Shown piece after piece: positions 1-13,568 of a stretch of 64,000 bases of DNA. Position numbers and translations under genes: made by a program. Source of the DNA: Mytilisepta virgata (taxonomy: Eukaryota > Mollusca > Bivalvia > Mytilida > Mytilidae); NCBI GenBank assembly GCA_028015205.1, contig CM051514.1, positions 49,244,150 to 49,308,149 on the forward strand, given 5' to 3'. Below the pieces are notes generated by a model that worked only from the letters and a program-made list of their open reading frames with translations, ran no database searches and was not told the origin of the DNA. Within the stretch, counting starts at the first letter, position 1. Every line of letters starts with the position of its first letter.

Positions 1-2280
1 TTTTGTTATGATACCAGTTTAAGTATGTCTGTTTGTCAGTTTCAAAATAACTATATAGTAAGTTTTAAAATTGTTGATATATATTTAAGGTTTTTTAAGG
101 ACTAAAGTAATCTAAAAATAATGGTAAAATTAATGTGGTTGTCCTAGGTTATAAAGGAATGTCAGATATTGTATTGATTCATTTGTTTCTTAAAATCCGT
201 TAAGAAATTAATGAAAATAAGAATTTCTCACTTAGCTTTGAAATTATTTTGTAATTATCAAAATTATGATGGTAAAAAGTGAATAGTGTGAAAAAATTAA
301 TTTTTGAATTTGAAAAAAAAAAATACAGATGAATTGGAACATCTGTGCACCTGAAAACTTGACCACGGAATATCCCTGATTCCAATAAACATACAGGGGC
401 AATATACAGAAATGAAAGTGGACCAAATTGCTCTCTGATGTTTAGGTACAAGGCCCCATTAACATATGAAAAAGTAACAGTTGAATAAAACATCAAGATC
501 TAAGAAACTGAATTTTTCTTTCAAAATAAAACAAAATTGTATTATTACAAGATAACATTCTGTGCCTAAAGAAAATATAGGTTGTAAAAGACATTTAAAT
601 AATATGCAAATTTTTGTGGTTGTGAACTTAATTTAAACATTCCAATTTTATTTAGTGTAATTACACACATAATCCATATACATGTATTAAATAATATTAA
701 AACTATTTATTACATTGATGATGGTGATTTATCGTAATTTCCAGTGAAAATAAATTCAATATTTTCACTCAGTGAAAGATCGGTTTTTATTTAACGTCAT
801 CAAGGGCGTTACTAACAAATGACTTTGTGACGTCAAAAGATTCAGGAAGGGATCTAAGGAAAATATAACACTTTTGAAGAATTTTTTGTCTATTTTATCA
901 ATGGAATAAACAGTATAACTAATTCTCATGCACATTTGTGAATTAAGGTGTTTTTCGGTCATTCGTTGAATATTTTGCGATATTCAGATTCTTGAATTAG
1001 TTATCCTATAATTATCAATTTGTTTATTACCATAAAAAAATAAGATTTTTTTGTTTATTATCATAAAATATAAGATGTGTTTTAACAATAAACAAATTTT
1101 ACAAATTATTTTTTTTACAAAAAACCTACACATAATTTCCATGGGAAAGGAGATTGTTTAATATTCATATTTCTTACACAACATTTTATATTGTTAAACA
1201 TGTGCCTTTTTGGTTGTTGGGAAAATTTTTTATAACAGCTTTGTTTCCAAAAGTATTTTATGGTATTCTTTTTTTTACGTTGGACCTAAAACCTAAACAA
1301 TTTTACAAAAAAGAATTAAATTTATATGATCTGAACCTTATGTTTTTTTCTTAATTTAGTGCATATCAAAGTGAGTTTCATATCAATATGTGATAACATA
1401 TCACACCCATATCAGATATCATACCATTTATGTTTTAGTAGACTGTTTATCTCAGATTCTCGTAATTATAACCTTATATCTCAAAATCCCTGTTATATCA
1501 AATTATTTTTGGCAGTCGTTTCAGCTTTGAGATGATGAAAGTCTACTGTATTTGTAACTCGTAAGAAATTATCATACATAACATTAGTTATTTTCATTTT
1601 TTTTCATTCTTTGTTATAAATATATGGAATATATAATTTTTAAGTTCTCACTGAAAATATGCACTTGTCAAACTGAAGATAACTGTAACATATGACAACA
1701 GAGAAATAAAAACATGTTTTTATAATCAACTGAGCTGATTTTCTCCTTTTATGCTTGTTAAATGTACCTGGTATTATTGATGTATACAAGTCATTCCCAA
1801 TATTTTTTGGAAGAATTTTTTTTTTAACGAAAATACATTTATTTATAGATTTCCGTAAACACATACAGCTGGTACAGTCACACAGTATATAGTACATTCT
1901 AATTTCTTATCTGAGCCAGATATGCTTGTTTATTTTGCTTTATAAGTATACTTGTATAAGCTGTGCCTATCTCATTTTGTGATAAGTAGTTATAAAATTC
2001 AAACCTGCCTTGCCATATATTTCACTTTCAATTTTAAATAGTATAAGGCTTGTTATGTTTGTAAAATGTGCTATATTGAGTTTGTTTTCATGTCATTAAA
2101 TCATATATAATGTGTTAGATTTGTTCTTTTGTTTTTGGTTAAAAAGCTAACACATATCAGGGGTAATGTTTGGGAATGTTAGAAGATACAATTTATTTTA
2201 TCCCAACATGCATTAAATTTTACTTAATGATTACCCATACTGTTTAAAGATATGAGATTTATGACAATGAACACCACCCA
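1..2280. other. AT-rich intergenic DNA, nothing recognised
   Basis: No open frame here shows protein-family character, and none has a splice-bounded exon continuing into another. The sequence is AT-rich with short homopolymers. I see no RNA gene or transposon terminus. Confidence 0.5.
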
Positions 2281-2300
2281 ATAGTTTCTAATTTAGAGTG

Positions 2301-2865
2301 CCTTCTGACCCATCCATACAATTATTACTATATCATGTACTTATACCCACTGTAGTTTTTGACCCGTCTGTCTGTCATCATTTATCTGAACTATCAGTGC
2401 AGTCATTGTCAGGCCTTCTGACCCATCCATACAATTATTACAATATCATGTACTTATACCCACTGTAGTTTTTAACCCGTCTGTCTGTCATCATTTATCT
2501 GAACTATCAGTGCAGTCATTGTCAGGCCTTCTGACCCATCCATACAATTATTACTATATCATGTACTTATACCCACTGTAGTTTTTGACCCGTCTGTCTG
2601 TCATCATTTATCTGAACTATCAGTGCAGTCATTGTCAGGCCTTCTGACCCATCCATACAATTATTACAATATCATATAGTTATACCCACTGTAGTTTTTG
2701 ACCCGTCTGTCTGTCGTCATTTATCTGAACTATCAGTGCAGTCATTGTCAGGCCTTCTGACCCATCCATACAATTATTACAATATCATATAGTTATACCC
2801 TCTGTAGTTTTTGACCCGTCTGTCTGTCATCATTTATCTGAACTATCAGTGCAGTCATTGTCAGG
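2301..2865. repeat. 113-bp tandem repeat, five copies
   Basis: The motif CCTTCTGACCCATCCATAC recurs at 2301, 2414, 2527, 2640 and 2753, exactly 113 bp apart. Copies differ at only a few sites (for example ATGTACTTATA versus ATATAGTTATA), so the array is young. Each unit ends with a CAGTGCAGTCATTGTCAGG segment. No gene overlaps it. Confidence 0.93.
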
Positions 2866-4089
2866 CAATTTATGAAAGTAGTTGTTAGATTTTTGGACGA
2901 GATGCTTATGGTGCAAATCCTTATGGTATGGTGAATGTCGGAACGGACAGGTGGCTGGGTGGGCAGTTTTTGGTCAAGCAGTTAAAGTAGCGTACCTATT
3001 TTGTGTAATCAACCCCTTTAGTATGATGTCTTTCTTTTGTAACAATTGTGTATGGAGGGTATCAATTTTGTGTAAACAACACCTCCTACATCTTTTAACC
3101 CAGATCTTTGAATCTTCACAGAATGTTTATGGACATATTGAAGTTCAAGAAATTATTCCGGATTTTTCATGTTGTGCGACTTGGTCCCCCCTCCCCCCAA
3201 CCCCAATATTTATTATACAATGTTTGGTCAAACATGTCACAGTGATTTAGTTATTATTCATCATAAGCCTACCTGTGGTATTGGTTTGATATTACATGTA
3301 ATCATTTTATGCACATTAAATGCAACCCAGCCTATTTAGTCTTTGATGCATTTGTTTGCCTATTATATTATATGCAGCTTGTTAATTGATATTGCACTGT
3401 GTCATTCAGTACACAGTTGTGACTTTATTGAAAATTGTGAAAATTGGCAAAGACTTAGCTCGAACAGGTGCCTTAAACTTGTATTGGATGTGAGGTTTTC
3501 TTCCACTTTTAAGGCCTCATTGTGACTTTTAAGATGAAGAACAACAATAATAGTGCTTTTCCTTTTCTTATTCAACACCTGTGCAGAAATTTTGAAGCAT
3601 AAATGAATCCATTGCAATCGTCCAAATTACAGCAAATATCGTCAAGGAAACAGAATAGGTTGTTTTAACTTGTATGTGTGGAGTCTGATATGGAAATAAG
3701 GAGGAAATGGTGTAAAAAAGCAAAAGCAAAAATTGGAAAAGGGAACCAAAAAGTACACAAAAAGGTACCGCCTGCAAGAGGGGCATGCGCAGACTTGATA
3801 GCATGCTCCTAATGGCCGCATAAAACTGAAGAAATTTAATCCAAAATCAAAATGTCTGAATAAAAACAAGAGTGGACACACTTAATGTCTCATCTGAGTA
3901 TTCTCACATGGACACACAATAAAGATTATCTGATACCCGACATTTTAACTCGAAGAACATGCATTAAAAGAAATATTTATGGCCGGGTGACATTTATCTG
4001 AGAAATCGTTTGCCTAAAATCGTGTCCAGGGTTAGCTGACAGGTCTCAGATTGGTATTTACCCACCAAAAGTATAGACTAAAAATGATG

Positions 4090-5070
4090 GGTCTACATAT
4101 AACATTCGTCGAGCAATGGACTTATTTTGGAAAATTTGATGAGATTAACTCAAGCATGAAATTGAGGTCAAGGTCAGACAAGAAGTATCTTAAGGCCTTA
4201 TATTGTGATATAGGTATTACAGCTACAGAGAAATTCACACATGACACAAGTATCTCAAGTGTGAATTAGAGGCCGAAGGGCAGGTGTCAGATTGGTATTA
4301 CACCCACTTAGAACTTGTTGACCAAACAATGTGGGTCTAGTAAGTACAGTTGCTGAGAAATAGACTTAATCACGAAAATGCACTGCAAATCAATCAAGCA
4401 TGAAATCCAGGTGTTAGACTGGCATGTGTCCAATAAGAAGTATCTATAGGCCAAATATGATGGGTGTAGGTCTCAAAGTTGATGAGAAATGGACTTAATC
4501 ACGAAAATGAAATGCAGGTCATTCAAGCATGAAATTTATGCCAAGGCTCAGAGACAGGTGTCAGACTGCCAGGAACTATCTTTATATATAATATGATGAG
4601 TCCAGGTATTACAAATGCTGAGAAATTGACCTAATATAATGGGCATAGGTATTATAGTTGCTTAGAAACATAAGTCATCCAAGCATGCAATTGAGCTCAA
4701 GGTTGGTTGACAGGTGTCAAACTTGCATATACATTTCACCCACGAAGAACTATTGACCAAATATATTAGGCTTAGGAATTACAATTGCTAAGAAATGGAC
4801 TTAATCACGAAAATGTGACGCAAGTCACCAAACCATGAAATTGAGGTCAAGGTCCAGATACATGTGTCAGACTGACATGTACCCATCAAAAACTTTCAAT
4901 ATACCAAATATGGTGGATCCAGGTATTACAGTTGCTGAGAAATGGACTTAATCACGAACCAGTGACGCAAGTCACTCAGGCATGAAACTGAGGTCAATGT
5001 TTGTAGATGGGTGTCGGACTGGTATGCAACCACCATAAACTATCTTTAGACCATATATGGTGGGTCTATG
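4090..5070. repeat. Diverged tandem repeat, unit about 150 bp
   Basis: The phrase GAAATGGACTTAATCACGAA recurs in variant form near 4350, 4485, 4790 and 4940. It is accompanied by GCATGAAATTGAGGTCAAGG, CAGGTGTCAGACTG and GGTATTACAGTTGCTGAG at roughly constant spacing. Unit length varies by indels, so this is an old array. Open frames inside it are not conserved between units and are not called as genes. Confidence 0.75.
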
Positions 5071-5559
5071 TATTACAGTACACTTTATTAATAAGTACAT
5101 GAAACATTTTTCTTATTGTTTCCAAGTGTAAATATTCATAATTATTCTAAAAAACTTAAATCATCGTTACTAAAATGGTTACAAAAAGTTCTTTGTATCT
5201 GTGATCAAAGTTTGAAGTTGCTACAAAGACTGGTACAAGTCTCACTAGACTGACATATCCTCTAATCAATGCTAAACATATAGCTTCAACTCTTATTTTG
5301 TGTTTTAATTTAATGAAGTTTACCCTTGACTTAATGAAAAAAGTCAAGTAAAAAGCCTACATAAATTCAATTACTGTTTTCGAACATCACAAATACAATA
5401 ATTTGACCTACAAAATGTAGACCTGTAGAAATGCAGTCTCTTGAATAAAAGCTTGACTACTTGCATATTCATATAAAAATAGGTAAGTAATTTTATAAGC
5501 TCGTTCATAACACTACCAAATATCTGTAACACCATTATTTGAGTTCTACAAATTATATT

Positions 5560-8500
5560 TCATACTGATCCATCCGTGTCTTCTTTCCTTCTTATTAACA
5601 TTATACCATCTCTTACTGGCATCAATACCTACAAACAAAAGGAAAGAAACAGTAATGTTACGTTTATATGTGAGATTAAAGTGAAGGTATGGGGAGGTTA
5701 GCAAGAAGAGCTCCATTCAGTTTAAGCTATAATTGCGTCTTCATACTATACATGTACATGTATATGAAAATCGTTGATTAAACAATTGTGTCGTCTTGCA
5801 AGATAGAATATCAGGATATTTCCCCGCTACATTGATTCAGGGGAAACATTCTGTTTCTGTTATATGTTTTGTTGCAGTTTCACGCCACTTTTAATGGAAA
5901 CTTCTATATAGTGGCGGGCAAGACGTATAAAAAAATATTACAGTTTTATTACAGATTTATAAAGAAATTTACATGATAGATGTCACTTCTCTGGAGCACT
6001 GCTTCATTGAACTTTCTTGTATGATCACCATATTTTTCTCTTGGTTTTTCTGCATATGATGTACCATAAAACATTGCATTGTCAATAACTATTGTTCCCC
6101 CTTTTGCCAGTAGCGAGTCTAAACAGATCTGAAAAGAAAATTCACAGGATATATTGAAAATATTTTGTACAGGGATACACATAGTTTTCTAGCGATTCCA
6201 GATTATTCGAGAACCAATTTAGTAACGATTACATAGGGTGAAATCTGGAGCATTGGCATATACAAATACAGAGTTTTCTACTTCTTAAAATTACAATAAA
6301 CCATTTCAGTATGAACAATTAAGGAAATATTTAAATATAAAAAATTACATGTCTAAATAATAGAATTACTAGGGAAATGACACAATCTCTTATTCCAACT
6401 GGCTAAGTGATTTCAGATAAGACGATTTTTAGATGAATTTTCCCTTAGGGTCCTATGTTAAACTAACCTCGGCTGTGGGTGGCGGCCATCTTAGTTCACA
6501 GTCCACGAAATCGGACATATTTCTGAAAGAGAACCCCTGCCAAGTCTGGTTCCAATTGATCAATTGGTTTCAGACAAGAAGATTTTTCAATGAATTTTTC
6601 AATAGGGCCCTATGTTAAACAAAGTTCGGTTGTAGCGGCCAAATTGGTTGACAGTCGTGTCATCGAACACAATTCTGAAAGATTACCAACTAAGGACCAT
6701 TGCTGCCAAATCTGGTTCTAATTGCTAAAGTGGTTTCAGACAAGATTTTTCAATGAATTTTCCCTTAAGGCCCTACGTTAAACTAAGTTCGGCTGTGGCG
6801 GCCAAACTGGTTGACAGTCCGTGTCATCGAACGCAATTCTGAAAGATGATCTCCTAAGGACCATTACTGCCAAGTTTGGTTCCAAGTGGTCTTATAGTTT
6901 CATAGAAGAAGATTTTTGAAATCCATCCCCCCTTTTATAGCTCACCTGTCCTAAAAGGACATGTGAGCTTTTGCCATCACTTGGCGTCCGTCGTCCGTTC
7001 GTCCGTCTCTATCGTAAACTTTTTTCAAAGATCTTCTCCTCTAAAACCACAGAATAAATTACAGCCATATTTAGTCTGAATGATCCTTTGTGTATCTAGA
7101 TTAAAGTTTGTGTTTTATATTCTTGTCCGTCGAGAATCATGGCTAAAAATAGAACATAGGGGTAAAATGCAGTTTTTGGCTTATATTTCAAAAACCAAAG
7201 CATTTAGAGCAAAACTAGCAGGATAAAAATGTTCATCAGGTCAACCATGAAATTTTCAGATGAATCGGACAACCTTTTGTTGGGTTATTGCCCCTGAATT
7301 GTTAATTTTAAAGACTTTTTGCAGTTTTAGGTTGTTATCTTAAATATTTTTTAGAGATAAAGACAAACTGTAAACAACAAAAATGTTCAGCAAAGTAAGA
7401 TCTATGACCAAAATGGTCAATTGGCCCCTCATAGGAGTTTTTGCCCTTTAAAGACAATTTTTCACAATATTTCTTCATCGTTGTAAACTTTTAAAAATTT
7501 CTCTTAAACTATAGAATCAATTTCAGCTAAACTTAGGCTGATAGATCCTTCGGGTATCTAGTATAAATTTTGTGTTTTTTTTTGTCCATCGAGAAACATG
7601 GCTGTAGTGGCTAAAAATAGAACATAGGTGAAAATGCACTTTTTGGCTCATATCTCGAAAACAAGCATTTAGGCCAAAACAGATCGTAGTAAAAATGTTA
7701 ACGAAGTCAAGATCTACCTGTCATAAAATTTTCAGACGAATCGATCAACCCATTTTTGGGTTATTGCCCCTGAATTGTTAATTTTAAGGCAATTTTGCAG
7801 TTTTAGGCTATTAGCTTGAATATTATTATAGATAAAGACAAACTGTATAAAGCAAAAATGTTCAGCAAAGTAAGATCTACAAATAAGTCAAAATGACCAA
7901 AATGGTCAATTGGCCCCTCATAGGAGTTTTTGCCCTTTAAAGACAATTTTTCACAATTTTTCGTGATCGTTGTAAACTTTTAAAAATCTTCTCTTAAACT
8001 ACAGAATCAATTTCAGCTAAACTTAGGCTGATAGATCCTTAGGGTGTCTAGTATAAATTTTGTGTTTTATTGTTTTGTCCATCGAGAAACATGGCTGCAG
8101 TGGCTAAAAAAAGAACATAGGTGAAAATGCACTTTTTGGCTCATATCTCGAAAACTAAAGAAGTTAGAGCAAAACAGAAGCCAAGATCTACCTGTCATAA
8201 AATTTTCAGACGAATCGATCAACCCATTTTTGGGTTATTGCCCCTGAATTGTTAATTTTAAGGCAATTTGGCAGTTTTAGGTTATTAGCTTGAATATTAT
8301 TATAGATAAAGACAAACTGTATAGGGCAAAAATGTTCAGCAAAGTAAGATTCACAAATAAGTAAACTTGACCAAAAATCGTTAATTGACGCCTTATAGGA
8401 GTTTTTGCCCTTGAAAGCTTATTTACGTGTAACCAGAAAATAATGGTCTGACATTGTCACAGATGTTTAGGGAGTTACTTGGAATAAATTAAATGGTAGC

Positions 8501-11500
8501 TGTACAATTAAAATGGAGCGTTAACGGTCAAGCTCATTGAAAAATTCCTTAGCAACCGATGAAAAAGTCCCTAGCAACCATATATAAAGTATAAGGACCT
8601 TTTAATTTACCTGTACAAGTCAAAACGAAAGGTCAAGGGTCAAGGCCATTGAAAAAGTCCATAGCAACAGATGAAAAAGTCCTTAGCAACCAGATATATT
8701 TGGGTTCAGGACCCTACAATTTACCTGTTCAAGTCAAAATTGAAAGTCAAGAGTAAATGCCATTGAAAAAGTCCATAACAACCTTATTTTAGATGTACAG
8801 GTCAATATTAAGGAGAAAATTGCGACGGTATACATTAAGTAGCAAACATTATCATTGATGCAAGATCTACCGGTACACAAAAGATAACAGGTGAGTGATT
8901 CAGGTTCTTGGGAGCCTCTTGTTCTAATTTTAGTAACAGCAGCCATGTCTGTTGGAAGTCGGGGATGCCGGACATACTTTTGGAAGGGGGCCATCCAAGG
9001 ACCATTCCACCAAAGTTTGGCCCAGTGGTTTCAGAGAAGAAGATTTTTAAAGGAAAGTTTATGGCAGGTAGATCTTGACCTGATGAGAATGTTTTTCCCC
9101 AAGTCAGTTTTGCTCTAAATGCTTTAGTTTTTGAAATAGAAGACAAAAACTGCAGTTTACCCCTATGTTCTATTTTTAGCCATGTCGGCCATGTTGGTTG
9201 GCAGACGGGATTATCGGACACATTCTTTAAACTAGATACCCTTGAGGTCAAGTTTAATTCCATTTGGCCAAGTAATTTTAGAGGAGAAGATTTTTGTAAA
9301 AGTTAACGGACGACGGACGCCAAGTGATGAGAATAGCTCACTTGACACTTTGGGTCAGATGAGCTAAAAACGAACGAATACGACAAACATTTATATCGGT
9401 AGAACAAGACAAGATAAAAGAAAATGGTTTTTGGTGGGGTCCATGTTGTTCATATGATTTTAGTTTTTAATTGTAATGCATGAATTGTTTTGGTCTTGTC
9501 TTCGTTGTTCTCCGGAGTTTGTCAGTTGTTTCAATGTTCCCCTCCTTCGAATATCCCTTTGGTATTTCTTACTTATGAAAGTGGTATAACGGTTCTCACA
9601 TTAGTTGCCGGTTGGAAGGAGAAGCGTGTCCTAATCTTCTGATTTAACGAGCTTTGATGTCATTATCTCTGAACAGAAATGCACTAAAGATACTTATTTC
9701 GGTGTTAATAAGTCCGTACCTAGTTTTTGTCTGCGTAATTCAATTCCAACCCTGAATGCATTCTAAGCCACAGAAAGCGTAGATGTAAAAGAATCAATAA
9801 TTTGAATATAAAAAGTGACGAAAAAGAGGGTTTCCTATCGACAGGTTTTTCATAGTTTGTCTTTGACCCTAATCAACAAAAGAATTGCACTTTAGGTACA
9901 GTTTGCTTGCCCAATCACCCGAGAAGTCTGATATCATTTTTCATTTTTGTGGGTTATTGTTCTGTTCCGTTCCGTTTGTTTGTTTCTTTCTTTTCACATT
10001 ATGAGTGTTTCTATTTCATTTGCATGTTTTAATTACGTAAGCCCCAGTAACCCTGTTCATGCAGTATTTGTAAGTTGTTGTGTTTTTTTTTCAGGTATTC
10101 ATTTGTCTTAGGTGAAATGTGCCTCTTTACACTTTGCCGATATTCCTTACATTGAAATATTCAGTGTAACGTTTCTTATCAGCATCTATGAATATGAAGT
10201 CGAATTTTTGTCCTTTGTTTGCAAGATCTTGTAACGTTTCCTTGGCAACCCCTGTAAAATACATAAATTTGCATGCGTATTGTTTTGGTCAGAGCATCGA
10301 TCAGAGCATCAGTTTTGAATTGATGCTCTGATCGATTTTGCTATATGAACATTCTTAAACAACAAAATGGATAACAAGAAAGGTCAACAATGACATACCA
10401 ATCAATCAACGACAACAAACAGACAGAAACCCAGATAAAAAATAACATAAAAGAGCATAAAACAAAAACATAAATACAAGATTTAAGATAGTCTGACTTG
10501 GGTCAAACACTGAACAATGGTGGGGTTAAACCGGTTTTATGGGTACCAGAAAACCTTTCCCTTATCTAGCACGACACTCTTGTGTATAAAACATGGTTAT
10601 AAAAGCCAATACAGTATGACTATCAACAAGGTGACCACTTGCTAGAACTGAAAAATGTTTGCATTTGATAATAAAATGAGTAAAAGTGTCTATATTTGTT
10701 CTTATTCATTAAAAATATTATTAAAATAAGACACAGGTAGATAAGATATTAACTCATGAAATTCAAAAAACACATAGAATTGCCATACCATCTGTGCTTT
10801 TCTTGTCTTTTGTAAAGTCTGCTACAAAAAACTAAAGCTAACAACTTACAGAAAGATTAAGAATGTCCAATGATTCGACTTTAATGCGTTTGTATTCTTC
10901 TGTGTTTGATGTTTAAATCGTGTAAATATAGAATCTAGTTTTATGTAGTAAACGTTACCTTTTTACATCGTGACAGTACAAAATGTAATACTAGTAAGGA
11001 AAATAGCCCCGTATCATTTCATTCGTCTGATACTTTTATTCCACTACCACCTTTCCTATGCAATGTTAAAAGGAAATGTTTATACCTGATATCATGTTTA
11101 TTTTACTGCCATGTGGAGATTTATCTACCAGCTCCCTAGCCATCTTTAAAACATACGGATCAAAATCACAGGTAGTTACAGTGCCATCTACCGGTAAGAC
11201 TTCCGCCATCATTAGTGCACTACATCCAGTAAAAGTGCCAATTTCTAATACACACTTTGCTTTGGAACAACTAACTAAAAACTGAAGTATACGGCCTAAA
11301 TGAAAAAGATAAAAGATGGTTTTTTATGGCAGTGCCAAGTTGTCTAATTTAACATTAATTAGTCTGGTTTATTGGGATTTTACGTCTCTTTAGCTGTATC
11401 GTGGTGGCCAGTTTTTGTTGGTGGTGTAAGCCAGGATACCAGGAAAAAACCAACTTATGACAAAACAAACTTGCCATGAGTTTAATTCGAATTCACAAGT

Positions 11501-13568
11501 CCAGTGTTGACAAGCTAGTGATCACGAATTATACATACCAACTATCTAAACCACATAACCCCCTTAGGCCGATAACGTTACTGAAACTTCTACATGTTCG
11601 ATTGCGAACAACTTTCATAATTCACATGAATTGTTAGAAACTATTTCCTTCACTCATATCTCTGTCTGTAGATGGATTCGTGCTTTGCCTTTCATGTCAT
11701 TTTGGGATCTTCTGGTCCATAAAGATATGGGTTGTTATTACAGTTTTAAATATATTTGTTCTTGGGCACCACTGATAAGACATAGAATTCCAAATAATGC
11801 ACATCTTGGGGTCCTAGGAATGTTTGATGATAATTACAAAATACTAATGTGAATAAAAGGGATATTTCAAATGCGTATCCATCACATTCATGATGAAACC
11901 GTCATACTAATGGACTTTTCCCATTGTTTTGTCGCTTCGGTATTCTTTTGCCGATGTATATTAGACATACTACGATACCTGTTATTAAAGTTTTATGGGC
12001 GTCATCATAACTTGGTTGACAGGTATGAAAAAACCGTTTCCCAAATGAAAATGGACCTGTTCCATTGATATTATCCCTTCCTAATACCGGATTTGACATG
12101 GGCAGCATGGTGGGTGTCCTGCAGGAAGCAGAGACTGCTTACTCTTCCGGAGCACCTGAGTCTACCCCCGGTTTTTTGGTGGGGTACATGTTGTTCATAC
12201 GTTTTTAGTTTTTAATTGTAGTGCATGTATTGTTTTGGTCTTGTCTTCGTTGTCAGTTGTTACGATTTTCCCTTTGGTATTTCTTGACTTTACTGTTTTG
12301 GTCTACATGATAGATTTTGTAGTTCTACAGAAATAAATGTTTTAATCCCGTCATTATAAAAATATGTTATATTATAGGATTATTGCATTTATATCAGAGC
12401 AAATATTACACAAGATAGCGGATTCAATATATTATTTTGCAAGGGATATTTTTCATACTGTATTTTTAGCAAGATCTTTTAAATGTGAAACACCAATGAC
12501 GTCAACCTTTAAAGCAATATTGTATGGAGTGAAATATCGTAGAATATTACACCCTAAATTTTGATTACATTCAACATGAAATATTATACTATATAAGTGT
12601 CAATCTATGTATACAATCTTACCGGTAACATTTCCACTTAGCATTGATGTTCTCATGTTGAATTTTGTTTTTCCTTCTTGAAACAGTTCATCCCATGGAT
12701 GGTTCATTGTGGTCTTCACCATCATCTCAACTGTTTCACTGCTTTTAGATGTGTGATCACAACAAAATTGTTCTCTTTCCTTATAAAAGTTGATAATTTT
12801 ATTCAGTTTTATGTAGATAAATAATTCAAATAGAAGGCAGAAAAAGTAAGAATATGCGATAAGCGTCAAAGAGACAATATATCATAGTCAGGGTTTAACT
12901 CGGACAAAGATTGATTGCATTTAAGGTGGTCGTGTGGTCTTCAACAAGTTGAAAAAGCCAAAACTGCCAGGAATAAATGGTCCCGGAAACAATAATGTCA
13001 GGGTTTAACTCGGACAAAGATTGATTGCATATATGGTGTCGTGTAGTCTTCAACAAGTTGAAAAAGCCAAAACTGCAAGGAATAAATGGTCCCGGAAACA
13101 ATGATGTCAAATCTTCAACTAGATTGAACAAAATCACAAGTAAAAATAATATGCTATTCGCTGTTTATATTTACAGGTCTATTCGCTATTTATGTTTACA
13201 GGTCTATGATTTTTCATATTGACCGACTGAAAGCCATATCAACCAGGCTTAGCTTGTCTGCAACAAATCTATGTTGCAGAACTCTGTCATTGCACGGAAC
13301 AGACATTGAAGTGATTTAATACGCATATTAAGATATACCACTAAATAAAACACTTATGGAACTTGACATTCGGTCAGTGTGGTTTTGATATTGAACCCCT
13401 GGCAAGTCCGTAATTTTATTATTCCATGCACTTGTGATTTTTATAAAATACCTTCATCAGACTTTCAATTTTCTCCAGTTTTAACTTAAATTCTTCTGGA
13501 ACGGAACTGTTAGATGACTCCTCTTTTAATTCAAGAATGGCTTGGAACGCAGGATCATAAAATGACAT
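5560..13568 (-). CDS. SAM-dependent O-methyltransferase, caffeoyl-CoA/COMTD1-like (six exons, complete)
   Basis: Coding exons on the minus strand: 13568-13452, 12779-12623, 11295-11086, 10251-10151, 6128-5973 and 5628-5560. They sum to 810 bp with consistent phases (0,1,1,0,0) and GT/AG borders, giving 269 aa plus TGA. The product matches the class-I, metal-dependent O-methyltransferase family (Methyltransf_3), which moves a methyl group from S-adenosylmethionine to a catechol-type hydroxyl. Motif I VLEIGTFTG is at about residues 107-115. Acidic motif FDFIFIDADKK is at 178-188, then GGTIVIDN at 205-212; D184, D211 and N212 are the expected metal ligands. The C-terminal signature VLMPVRDGIMLIRR (248-261) lies in the last small exon. 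No signal peptide or membrane segment is seen, so a cytosolic enzyme is likely. A TTACTTTAG acceptor lies just before the ATG, suggesting an upstream 5'UTR exon. The natural substrate cannot be read from sequence. Confidence 0.9.
6430..6935. repeat. Three degenerate ~175-bp repeats inside the methyltransferase intron
   Basis: TTTCAATGAATTTTCCCTTA, TTAAACTAAGTTCGGCTGTGG and CTAAGGACCATTGCTGCCAA recur three times with substitutions. The same phrases appear in diverged form near 9000-9060 inside the neighbouring foldback element, so this is probably related or older material of that family. Confidence 0.65.
6938..9365. mobile_element. 2.4-kb foldback element with ~60-bp inverted ends
   Basis: The left end begins TAGCTCACCTGTCC and runs through CATCACTTGGCGTCCGTCGT. 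The right end is its inverted, roughly 80% identical counterpart (ACGGACGACGGACGCCAAGT... GATGAGCTA). The interior has direct repeats of about 490 bp starting near 7010, 7470 and 7955, each with a shared CATATCTCGAAAAC segment and GGTCAATTGGCCCCTCATAG. A second internal repeat (AAAAAGTCCATAGCAAC and variants) lies at 8540-8790. No transposase frame is visible, so it is non-autonomous. It sits in intron 4 of the methyltransferase gene. Confidence 0.8.
9420..9590 (+). repeat. 3' tail fragment of an RT-bearing dispersed element
   Basis: Shares GTTCATATGATTTTAGTTTT, ATTGTTTTGGTCTTGTCTTC and ATATCCCTTTGGTATTTCTT with tails at 12165-12300, 42450-42815, 46500-46680 (reversed) and 59150-59395. The copy at 11955 joins this tail to protein-coding sequence of the element. 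Confidence 0.75.
10375..10620 (-). repeat. Dispersed repeat family A, copy 1
   Basis: GGTCAACAATGACATACCAA followed by a run of AAC/ACA-rich sequence, then TGGTGGGGTTAAACCGG. The same order recurs at 54185-54340. The reverse complement occurs at 44310-44535 and 59940-60140 (GATTGGTATGTCACTGTAGAC). It lies in intron 3 of the methyltransferase gene. No coding content; SINE-like or an element tail. Confidence 0.65.
11955..12300 (+). pseudogene. C-terminus and 3' tail of a reverse-transcriptase element (Penelope-like suspected)
   Basis: The frame near 11970-12067 reads LKFYGRHHNLVDRYEKTVSQ followed by a stop. I recall this as the extreme C-terminus of a widespread invertebrate element with an RYIDDV-type reverse transcriptase. 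It is followed by ATACCGGATTTGACATGGGC and GTGTCCTGCAGGAAGCAGAG, then the shared tail. The 5' part is missing. The Penelope-like label is from memory and unverified. Confidence 0.6.
12887..13108. repeat. Two tandem 110-bp units
   Basis: GTCAGGGTTTAACTCGGACA starts at 12887 and again at 12997. The units are over 90% identical and each contains the hairpin CTTCAACAAGTTGAA. They lie in intron 1 of the methyltransferase gene. Confidence 0.9.

Noticed and set aside
8734..9263. Open frames of up to 142 codons at the right end of the foldback element
   Set aside because: They lie inside repeat units shared with 6430-6930, show no family motifs, and are broken in the other copies.
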